Shown piece by piece: positions 55,929 through 64,000 of a stretch of DNA of 64,000 nt. Origin of the DNA: Taiwanofungus camphoratus (lineage: Eukaryota; Basidiomycota; Agaricomycetes; Polyporales; Taiwanofungaceae). The stretch covers positions 124,001-188,000 of the forward strand of contig CP021225.1 in the NCBI GenBank assembly GCA_003999685.1, given 5' to 3'. Within the stretch, counting starts at the first letter, position 1, and each line of letters opens with the position of its first letter. A program made the position numbers and the translations under genes. The notes beneath the pieces were generated by a model, which saw only the letters and a list, made by a program, of their open reading frames with translations, searched no databases and had not been told where the DNA came from.

Positions 55929-58475
55929 ATGATCGCCCACTTTCCGTCGCCCATTCTCTCCGTCGCTGCCGACGTGGTCCAGGATCTCGAGGGAGAGGAC
56001 GCTCTGTACGGCCTCTGGACTCGTGCGTTTCATCCACCCACCTTAGATGACGTCCTGAAGCTCAGTCTGTCTTTTCTAGTGTTCACAAAATGCAAAGAGT
56101 CCCTCAAGGACGGTCGACGTCTTGAAAACATATCCTGGCGCCTGTGGTACCGCGAGATAGCAGCGTCACATCATTCCCCATATTCTTCCTCAGACTGCTT
56201 GTCTCCTCCACTCTGCGAGAAGCGGAGTCCGTCCCCTGTCACTCCCACATCGGAAGATGGTCGCATAAATCACCAAGGTGCTTTTCCCTCGAGCTTGTGT
56301 GGCGGCCGGATCATTAATGTTGCTTTGGTTCCTCAAGCATCATCTCCCCAAGCTCTCTTAAACCCTGCGGCGGATGTTGCCGCTGCCCGTTCGTGGCATG
56401 GGGACGCGTCAACATCGTCTCTCCTCCCTGCTAGTCGTCGACTCAGCACCGCTAGCATGCCGATGGCTCGCCCGCAAGCCAAGCCGCACAACTCTGTCGG
56501 TGTAGGAAAACTCATCCTGGAGATTTTACCAGGCAAGTTGGATGTGCCAGCCGGTCGAATCGTGTCAAACACAAAGCAAGATGTGGCCAACAGCAAAGCA
56601 AGGCCGCCACCGGTGCCAAAAATCGTGCAGCCACGGCCGCTCGTCGCCACGCCTACAGTACAGCTGCCGAGTGGCTCCTCTACCTCGACACCTATATTTC
56701 CCCGCGTAGTTGTCGTCAATCCCACACCGCATCCAACACCCCCTGCAACGCCGAACATACCTCGTGGCTCGTCTGTTCTGCACTCTGCTCCTGCTCACGC
56801 GTCTACACACATTGCAACACATCTCGTTCCTCCGCAATCCACCCGCACCATGGTCATGGCGCCTCCTGCTACTCCTGCCAAACCCCCGGCTCCCTCACCA
56901 GCACCTCCCTTGTCGTCACGTGATCCGATGGCCCGTCCATCCGGGCGTGGCGATGAAACGATCAAGGCATCCGATAGACGATTCTTCCTGCAAGAGACTG
57001 ACTCACCGGAACGAGAGTCGCCGGACAGCTCAGCTCGGACGGGCGCAGGGAAGACGTCCGACGGCCACGAGCTGAGCCCGAGTAGTGCCACCTCGAGCCA
57101 AATGAGCCAGATCAAGTCCGATGGTGCTGGTGCCGCGGCTGGTCTGTCCAACAAGCGAGGAGCGATTAGGGCGCAAGGCCGGAAGAGTAAGGAGGTGGTG
57201 CGGCAGATCCCGGCGCGCCCGGGTATTCATCGGACGCACACCTCCACGCACCTGCAACGCCAGGCTGCCCAGCGAAAAGCTGCCAATGGCGACGCGAAGA
57301 AGGCCGCGTTCAATATCGGCTCAGTGTCGTCTAATGGCTCAAGAAATGCCGTTGTGGGCCCTGCGAAACCAGTGCAGAAGCAGCCTGTGGCGCAGAAGCC
57401 TCCGCCCAGCCCTCCCAAGCACACAAACGGTGCGGTGCAGCCGCCACGCCGTGGCATTGTGGTCAGCACTTCCTCGGAGTATGAGACGGACACGGACGAC
57501 GACTCGGAGTGGGCTTCGGAGGACAACAGCACGGAGGAGCGTGAGAAGGAGCGCCAGCGCGAGGAGATTCGTATCCGGGAGGCCGCAGAGGAAGCGCAGC
57601 GACAGCGGGACATGTTCGCAAAGGTGCCCCGGCGTTCGTACACCAATCTGCAAACCCGCACGCGGTCGGGCTTGCTCTCCCAGCTGCTCAACCCCGATCC
57701 GAACCTCTTCCCGCCGAACCACCCGTACCGCACGTATTCATCGCAGGACATGACGCAGTTTGGTCGGCAGGGAGGCCCGCCGAAGCTGCCGATGAGCAAG
57801 AGCACGGTCGCTGTGCCCCTCGCCGCGCAGGTTACAGCACAAGCCCCGCCTACGGATGGCAGTTCGAATGCTAATGCCAATGCCAATGCCAATGCCAATG
57901 GCGGTTACCGAAAGAAGGGTCGTCCACAAGGAGAGGAGCTTGAAGACGACAGCGACAGCGGGGACGAGAGCCCGGACAATGCCATCCAACTTTCGCGTAG
58001 CCTCGCGCAGCAGAAGCTCGCCGCGCTGGCAGATCCAAGTCGGCGGCGTCATTCGGACAAGGACATGCCGCCGCCGGAGCCTCCTATACGGCCTGCCATC
58101 CCCTCGGTGGCGACTGCGCCCATTCCGCTCACACATCCGTACAATCTGCCGGCGCCGGCGCCCCCGATGACCCCGCGGACGACGCGGAGACAGATGCTTT
58201 CGACGGAACTGTCTGAGAGCCTGCGGCGGAATCTGCTGTGGGAGCGGCAGGTGAGCAAAATCAACATGACGAGTGGTGCGCGGCGAGGTGGGCTCCTCGG
58301 AAATGGCCTGCGTCCGTTGACGGCTGTGCATGGTGAAACATCGGCGAGGAATGGCGCCCAACACGGGGCGGCACCCAAGAGCGGCGATGGAAATGAGGCC
58401 AAGGACGAGCAGACGCGCAGTTCGATGGCCCGCAATCGCAGTGGGGCGGACGACTACCACTACGCGGGGTGGTAA
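55929..58475 (+). CDS. Mks1-like regulator with DUF1752 and DUF3295 motifs
   Basis: Starts MIAHFPSPILSVAADVVQDL at 55929. With a 57-bp intron (56023-56079, GTGCGT to TTTCTAG) removed, the protein is 829 residues and reads GLWTLFTKCKESLKDGRRLE then NISWRLWYRE, the canonical DUF1752 core. The middle is long, basic and Ser/Pro-rich. Near the C-terminus are EYETDTDDDSEWASEDNSTE, LLSQLLNPDPNLFPPNHPYR and RQMLSTELSESLRRNLLWER-QVSK, which are DUF3295 landmarks, then the end DDYHYAGW. Known: this pair of motifs occurs in yeast Mks1, a negative regulator of retrograde (Rtg) and nitrogen signalling, and DUF1752 also in AreA-type GATA factors. No GATA zinc finger is present here, so Mks1-like is preferred. 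Odd: the intron is a multiple of three with no stop, so an unspliced message would also be translated. Confidence 0.88.
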   Translation: MIAHFPSPILSVAADVVQDLEGEDALYGLWTRAFHPPTLDDVLKLSLSFLVFTKCKESLKDGRRLENISWRLWYREIAASHHSPYSSSDCLSPPLCEKRSPSPVTPTSEDGRINHQGAFPSSLCGGRIINVALVPQASSPQALLNPAADVAAARSWHGDASTSSLLPASRRLSTASMPMARPQAKPHNSVGVGKLILEILPGKLDVPAGRIVSNTKQDVANSKARPPPVPKIVQPRPLVATPTVQLPSGSSTSTPIFPRVVVVNPTPHPTPPATPNIPRGSSVLHSAPAHASTHIATHLVPPQSTRTMVMAPPATPAKPPAPSPAPPLSSRDPMARPSGRGDETIKASDRRFFLQETDSPERESPDSSARTGAGKTSDGHELSPSSATSSQMSQIKSDGAGAAAGLSNKRGAIRAQGRKSKEVVRQIPARPGIHRTHTSTHLQRQAAQRKAANGDAKKAAFNIGSVSSNGSRNAVVGPAKPVQKQPVAQKPPPSPPKHTNGAVQPPRRGIVVSTSSEYETDTDDDSEWASEDNSTEEREKERQREEIRIREAAEEAQRQRDMFAKVPRRSYTNLQTRTRSGLLSQLLNPDPNLFPPNHPYRTYSSQDMTQFGRQGGPPKLPMSKSTVAVPLAAQVTAQAPPTDGSSNANANANANANGGYRKKGRPQGEELEDDSDSGDESPDNAIQLSRSLAQQKLAALADPSRRRHSDKDMPPPEPPIRPAIPSVATAPIPLTHPYNLPAPAPPMTPRTTRRQMLSTELSESLRRNLLWERQVSKINMTSGARRGGLLGNGLRPLTAVHGETSARNGAQHGAAPKSGDGNEAKDEQTRSSMARNRSGADDYHYAGW
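57871..57901 (+). repeat. Asn-Ala microsatellite-coded repeat in the Mks1-like gene
   Basis: Five consecutive 6-nt AATGC(T/C)-type units encode an Asn-Ala repeat that ends in Asn-Gly. Slippage is likely to vary its length between strains. Confidence 0.8.
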
Positions 58476-59089
58476 TCATGGTTGTAAATTTCTTGGATTA
58501 TTGTATAATAGGTCTCTCTCTTTTTCTGGTTGGGTGTTCCCTCGCTCTTTTCGTTCGTTATCTTTCTGGTTTGTTTCATCGAATCGAATCGACTCATCGC
58601 ATACAGTCTGGGGATATTGCAGGTCTTATCCTCCATGCGCGCACAATCGTCCTGGTTCAGCATCATCACATCCGCATTTCCCCCTCATCGTTCCTATCCG
58701 CTAGTCCTGCTCACATTTCCTCATACTGATAGTCGAGCATTCACACACGCTGTGTTATAATGTGTACCATTAGTCGAGCATCGTACTAGTATATAGGCAA
58801 TCTTAGGAGCTTTATATTCCGCAGAATGGATATTATGGTTTATCTGCATGAATCCAGCGTCATCCCGAGGCGACATTGTTGGGAGTGATATTGAGTGGCT
58901 GATGGAGAACCAAGCCCCACTTAATGTGAAACTGATTGGTGGCTTGGTTTGGCACGTGGTGCAAGAGATATCTTGCAGCGCAAGAAGGCTCTAGACTCTG
59001 GAACTATGAATCTTGGTGGAGTTGGAGTGGCTTAGAGTCTGGAGTGTCTTGAATACAATTCTCACAACCATTTGATGCAGACAAATGTC
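58476..59089. other. 3' flank of the Mks1-like gene
   Basis: Pyrimidine-rich, then AT-rich sequence. No gene recognised. Confidence 0.45.
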
Positions 59090-59400
59090 AATATATATTG
59101 GAGTAAATCTACTCTGATGAGTCGAGCCGATTCGAGTTGCAAACTCGGTAAAACTCGATAGTTCGAGTTCATTCGAGGTGAGTTGCTAGTTGACTCGCGA
59201 GTTAGGGTGAACCCGGCCGTGCCAGGCAGCCAATAATATTCAAGCATCTTTGATGTCCCAGCTCGTTTGGATTGATGATGCTTATGTAAGAGACAGCTAG
59301 AACAGCAAACTAGCCAATCACTCCATGAGATCATGCTTGTGTTGTCAGAAATACCGACTCGTCGAGTTGTCGAGCGAGTTTCGAGTTCAACTTGACTGAC
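59090..59400. repeat. GAGTTCGA/CGAGTT-rich block, possible small non-autonomous element
   Basis: Both edges (59118-59210 and 59355-59395) are crowded with GAGTCGAG, ACTCG, CGAGTT and GAGTTCGAGTTC words in both orientations, while the 150 bp between them are not. Such symmetry is common at the ends of small DNA-transposon derivatives. Exact terminal repeats and a target duplication could not be defined. Confidence 0.38.
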
Positions 59401-59971
59401 CGCAATGCTAGCCCCGGGACAGGGGTGAGTTTGTCGAATAGCCTATAGGCGACAGCAATAGGACCTCGGAGACAAGGGACGTCGTGGAAGCACAGTACGA
59501 GCGCAATGAGCATCATCTTATCGTGATCTTTTACAGATGATTGGCTGCGAAGACTTGGTGAGAGTAATGCGGGGTGCGTGGCACGGCATTTACGACAGGT
59601 GGGAGATGTATGATCAATGTATTGCAATTCTTGTGAGCGGTCGATGCGACATGAGGGGCACTTTTTCTTGTTATGCACTCGCGTGCTATTCAGCCAGTGA
59701 CAATGGCGGCCTGCCAAGTTCCCGAAGATATCGGAGGAGGCAAACACGTGACGACCTGTGCACTTACGCGTTTGCGGCGGGCGCGGCATGCGCGTGAAAA
59801 ACATGTGAACGGCAGTGTTTCCTCGGTTAGGTCCGTGCGGCTTGGGTCCTCTTACCTCCAACACTCCGACTTTGTCATACTCTACTTATTGCCCCCCCCC
59901 CAATTCAAGGCGGGCGGGTTCACTTCTCATTCATTTACTGAGTTTGTGCGAGAGCCAACCGTTTTAAATCC
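59401..59971. other. Upstream region of the Zn2Cys6/fungal_trans gene
   Basis: Contains the promoter of the gene starting at 59972, including a run of nine or ten C at about 59893-59902. No gene recognised. Confidence 0.45.
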
Positions 59972-62900
59972 ATGTCCTCTCAAGAAGATGAGTACAACGA
60001 AAGCGAGAGCACCTCCCAAGGCCTGAAGAAGAGAAGAGTACAGCGCGCGTGCGACGTTTGTCGGCGCAAGAAGAGTATGCATCACCTGCTCTTTTGTACC
60101 TTGTATCCAACACTGACCGTTCATAGTACGATGTAAGTGGCACTCGTTGCATTGACCACCGGCCTTAATCCATCCATTTCAAGGCGATGGGGGTCAGATG
60201 CCTAATAATCGATGTTCAAACTGTATAACCTATAATTATGACTGTACTTACCTCGAGGCTGCAAAGGTAAGCCTTGTTTCGCCCGTAGCGGCATCATTAT
60301 CCTGAAGCGCGGGCTTGTCCAGAAACGTGGTCCGCCGAAAGGGTGAGAGCGTGATGTATATTCATAATAGACACACACAGAATGAGTCAATCACATGCAG
60401 GTATGTGGAAAGCCTCGAGACTCGCCTCGAAAAAATGGAAAAATTACTGAACGAGGCAAGTACGACGGATACTGTCGTATATGGCACTGCTCAACTAATG
60501 CTGTGCTGTTAGCTGTGTCCTGATGCCGATTTCTCAAAAGAGTTGGGCGGTCATTTTGACAAGAGCTCTTGGTTGGCGAGTAAACACGCCGCTGACAAGA
60601 ACAGCAAGTCTACTTATAAGTCACAACCGTTCGCTGGTGCTCCCTCGTCTTCCAGTGTAGCGGCTTCGAGTTGCGCGCCTCCTGTCAATCCTACTGACCC
60701 GGAAGATCTAGACCCCAGCGACGACGAAGTCATGGTTCACAACACGCTTGTGCAGAATCTCGAGCGGATGCGATTGAACCCTAGTCATGTACGCTTCTTC
60801 GGGAAATCGAGTAGCATCATGTTTCTTCAAACAGCCATGGACTTGAAGCGAGAATACTCTGGCATCAATTACCCCAGTAGCGTAACGGATCTCAACTCAC
60901 ACCCTGACCTGCTACACCGACGACCGCAATATTGGAGTCTTCACCCGGTTTGTTTCCCTATCATTCATGAGAGACCAACTGGATTTAACACTGCTTTTCG
61001 TTCTCCGTCGAAAACGAAAGTGGCTACAATCTGAAGTAGAGGAACAAGCACCACCGCATCAGAACTTCCCTGACGACGACCTCCTGTCCACGCTCGTTGG
61101 TCTCTACTTTGTCAACGTGAATCATTATATACCCCTCCTGCATCGTCCCACTTTTGAAGACGGGATCAAGGATGGTCTACACCTCCGTGACGAAGGGTTT
61201 GGCTCAGTTGTCCTTCTCGTCTGCGCCATCGGTTCCCGTTTCACAGATGATCCTAGAGTGTTCCTCAAAGAATACAGCTCATCCTCACACTCCTCTGGTT
61301 GGCAGTGGTTCAAGAAGGTGCAGATGATCCGCAAGTCACCCCTCGCGCCGCCGCGTTTATATGATCTCCAAATATATTGTGTCGGTTGCTTTCTATGTTG
61401 TCTCCCATCTTTAGTCTGCTGACGAACCGTCGTTTAAAGCTCACGGCCACATTCTTGCAGGGTACATCTGCGCCGCAGGCATGTTGGACAATAATAGGAG
61501 TCGGTGTCCGACTGGCTCAGGATGTTGGCGCACACCGGCGGAAAGTGTACAACTCGCCGCCGACTGTCGAAGAAGAGCTATGGAAGCGTGCCTTCTGGTA
61601 GGCCGGCATTACTACTCCCCGACTTTCCCCGGTCTTAGTCATGGAAACAGGGTCCTTGTGTCGATGGACAGATCAATTAGTCATGCTCTTGGTCGGCCTT
61701 GTGCCATACAAGATGAGGAGTAAGCGGATACCCCGGCATATGTCGTCCCGTGGTTTGTTGACACCTTTTGCGTTCCAGCTTTGACCTCGATCTACCCATT
61801 GAATGTGATGACGAGTACTGGACACACTCCGATCCGGATCTTGCCTTCAAGCAGCCCCCCGGCAAGCCATCCATCGTGACGTTCTTCAATTGTTTTCTCA
61901 GATTGAACCAGATTCTCGCATTCGCTCTGCGCACTATTGTAAGCAAAGACCATAACTTGTTTTGTCTGCAAGTCGTCAAGAGTGCGTGTTGACGGCTTCC
62001 TTCCGCAGTATTCCATAAATAAATCAAAGGCTTTACTTGGCTTCGTTGGGCAGCAGTGGGAGCAGCATATCGTGGCGGAGTTGGATTCCGCACTCAATAA
62101 GTGGATCGACTCTGTTCCCGATCATTGTGCGTACCCCGCCTAACCATTTATAGGCAAAGTCGTCTGATATACTTACGGCAGTACGCTGGGATCCCAATCG
62201 GGAGAACATGATCTTCCTCACTCAGTCTGCATCGCTGTACGCGAGCTACTATCAACTTCAGATCGCCGTTCATCGCCCGTTCATCCCTTCGCCGCGCAAG
62301 CCATCACCGTTGTCCTTCCCGTCTCTTGCCATCTGCACAAATGCAGCTCGGTCGTGTACTCACGTCTTGGATGTACATTTCCAACGCACTGGAATGCCCA
62401 TGTACCAGAATCAGGTAGGTCTAAGGGATTTCGTTTTGTCTCCGAGGTTATTGGTCGAACTATGCATTGCCCCTACCGACCTAGATGGCCCTGTTCACGG
62501 CCGGAATTGTACTCCTGCTCAATATATGGGGTGGAAAGCGCTCCGGCCTCACGACGGATCCGTCGAAAGAAATGGCTGATGTCCACAAGTGCATGAAGAT
62601 GCTAAAGGCTTTGGAAGTGAAGTACGTATATTGTACCTGCTTAATTGACGTCGTGCCCATATCTTACCACCACACTATAGGTGGCACACAGCTGGTCGCT
62701 TATGGTAAGCGTTATGTCGTGGCGAAGTCTTTGTGCATCGGATTTTACTCTGGATCTAGGGATATTCTATACGAGCTGGCGTCTGTTGGAGACCTTCCAC
62801 TTCCGCAGAACACTCCTCCGACTCATAAACGTGAAAGGGATGCGGATAGTCCGACATCAACCCCATCCACAGTGTCCGCAACGTCGGCTGTGGACAAGGC

Positions 62901-63632
62901 ACTGCGGAGCATTGCTGGTTCAAGACGTGTATCCAGGGAGACGCCTGGAGCTGGCCCGTCGACTCTTACGCCACGAGCACAATCATTACCGCTGTCGATG
63001 CCTAGCCCGGACAGTACCATGTCGACGTCAACAATGGTGCCCTCCAGCTCAAACTCCTTTGCGCTGCCTATCCACAGTGATGAGCTGGGTCGGCTGCCCT
63101 TGCACCCTGGACTCAACGTGCCTAATCTGGTTGGACCGACAATGCACGACCCATGGCTGAGTTCTTCTGCCTTGACCGAAGCAATGGTGTCTCTGCCTAG
63201 CACGTCGCAAGCCGCTCGACCTGCGAATGCCGCTCTCAATGACACGAGAGCTATGTCCAACAGTCTGGACGTCCCAATGGGGTCATTTTTAGCTATGCAC
63301 CCTCCGGGTGTCTACGACTCCATCTTTACAGGGATGCCGCCTTCGTTACCGGCGGCGATGTCTCCGTATCAGCAACCAGATACTTCTGGTATGCAATCGA
63401 TACCTAACCGCATGGAGACATTGCCCCCCGGCGATGCCTCATATACTGACAATACACTCGCCATGTGGTCAACTGCGCCAAGTGGGTTTGAGTGAGTGGC
63501 CGAAGGCTCATTGGTTTGATCCGAAGCTCACTGACTTGGTTCATCAGATGGGACGACTGGGGGACATATATCAGTAACGTTAGCGGTATGAACAACTCGA
63601 TGGGTTCCTCTAGTAGACCCGCTGGTGGCTAG
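59972..63632 (+). CDS. Zn2Cys6 transcription factor with fungal_trans domain, XlnR-like type
   Basis: Starts MSSQEDEYNESESTSQ at 59972. The zinc cluster VQRACDVCRRKKIRCDGGQM with PNNRCSNCITYNYDC (CX2CX6CX9CX2CX6C) is cut by two introns around a 6-nt exon (60127-60132). It is followed by TYLEAAK, KRGPPKG on a 20-nt exon, and the coiled YVESLETRLEKMEKLLNE. The fungal_trans domain follows over many exons: LLSTLVGLYFVNVNHYIPLL, HRPTFEDGIKDGLHL, VVLLVCAIGSRFTDDPRVFL, GTSAPQACWTIIGVGVRLAQ, DVGAHRRKVYN, VMDRSISHALGRPCAIQDED, FDLDLPIECDDEYWTHSDPD and YYQLQIAVHRPFIPSPRKPS. A Ser/Pro-rich tail ends MNNSMGSSSRPAGG at 63632. Known: basidiomycete proteins of this layout are usually annotated as xylanolytic activators (XlnR-like), but targets are mostly untested. 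About a dozen introns. Confidence 0.91.
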
Positions 63633-64000
63633 TTCATCAAAAGGTGCCCGCCATTTAGATACTACATTATAGCTTCCGGCTAGACCGCCGTTTAAAGTGT
63701 TTTTAACCTGTAGCGCTACGTCGTGCATCGCTGTGCCTGTTGTATATAATGGACGCGCTGCCACGTCTATGGAATTTTCCCTGCCTAGATCCTGTATCCC
63801 TTGTCCAAGTCATATAAGTGAGCTATCCCGAGGATGTTGCACGTTGCTTACAGGATGCCTATCAAGTACTGCCCACGTCCTTGCAAAATGTCACAGCTGG
63901 TTGATTAGCCACTCTATCATGAAAAACCAGTTCAAACTGGTGTATATGTATATGAGATAAGAATGTAACAATAGGGCTTGTTTCCAAAAATTAGATAAAA
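63633..64000. other. 3' flank, nothing recognised
   Basis: Sequence after the last stop codon to the window end. No feature seen. Confidence 0.5.

Noticed and set aside
55929-58475. AreA-type GATA factor suggested by the DUF1752 core
   Set aside because: No GATA zinc finger is present and the C-terminus has DUF3295-type motifs, so an Mks1-like protein fits better.

Overview
The window reads as nuclear DNA of a filamentous basidiomycete, probably an Agaricomycete. Genes are dense and on both strands, and most are cut by many 45-70 bp GT-AG introns. Promoters are CT-rich, there are long Ser/Thr/Pro- and Ala-rich tracts, and the families are fungal (Zn2Cys6 factors, Mid2-like sensors, GH17 glucanase, Mks1-type DUF1752/DUF3295 regulator). 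I saw no bacterial operons, rRNA, tRNA or CRISPR.

Layout: 1-1605 is the 3' half of a paladin-like phosphatase (+). 2070-3060 is an AT-rich, repeat-like block. 3945-5500 (-) is a coding-looking gene I could not name. 5674-7221 (+) is a Ser/Thr-rich single-pass wall-sensor-like protein. 9148-11495 (-) is a membrane-anchored GH17 beta-1,3-glucanase. 11883-13573 (-) is a Sac7/Bag7-type RhoGAP. 14577-16423 (-) is a tail-anchored, Pex15/Pex26-like candidate with a long hairpin-bearing intron. 19221-21803 (-) and 25288-27715 (-) are two paralogous Zn2Cys6 transcription factors sharing intron positions. 29039-30967 (-) is a tandem PH-domain protein, and 31593-32161 (+) is acyl-CoA-binding protein. 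33634-36888 (-) is a secreted-ectodomain kelch protein with a long cytoplasmic tail. 39887-41719 (-) is a J-domain co-chaperone with six 13-residue His-rich repeats. 45520-46396 (+) is a broken kinase-like gene. 48099-49567 (+) is a monocarboxylate-porter-type MFS transporter, closely divergent from an unnamed gene (-). 52819-53921 (+) is an Sfp1-like split zinc-finger protein. 55929-58475 (+) is an Mks1-like regulator. 59972-63632 (+) is a large Zn2Cys6/fungal_trans factor of the XlnR-like kind with micro-exons.

Functionally this is a housekeeping and signalling neighbourhood rather than a metabolic cluster. Wall sensing and remodelling (Mid2-like protein, GH17, RhoGAP, PH protein, kelch membrane protein) are frequent on the left. 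Nutrient-responsive regulators (Sfp1-like, Mks1-like, XlnR-like) sit side by side on the right. I found no convincing new biological system. The most interesting signals are structural: 6-, 18-, 20- and 22-nt exons inside zinc-binding domains, a stop-free 57-nt intron in a DUF1752 core, a GC-AG intron at a position where the paralogue uses GT, and a roughly 82-nt near-perfect hairpin in an intron. Several gaps contain coding-looking exons that I could not assemble with confidence; these are given low scores. Exon limits throughout are read by eye.
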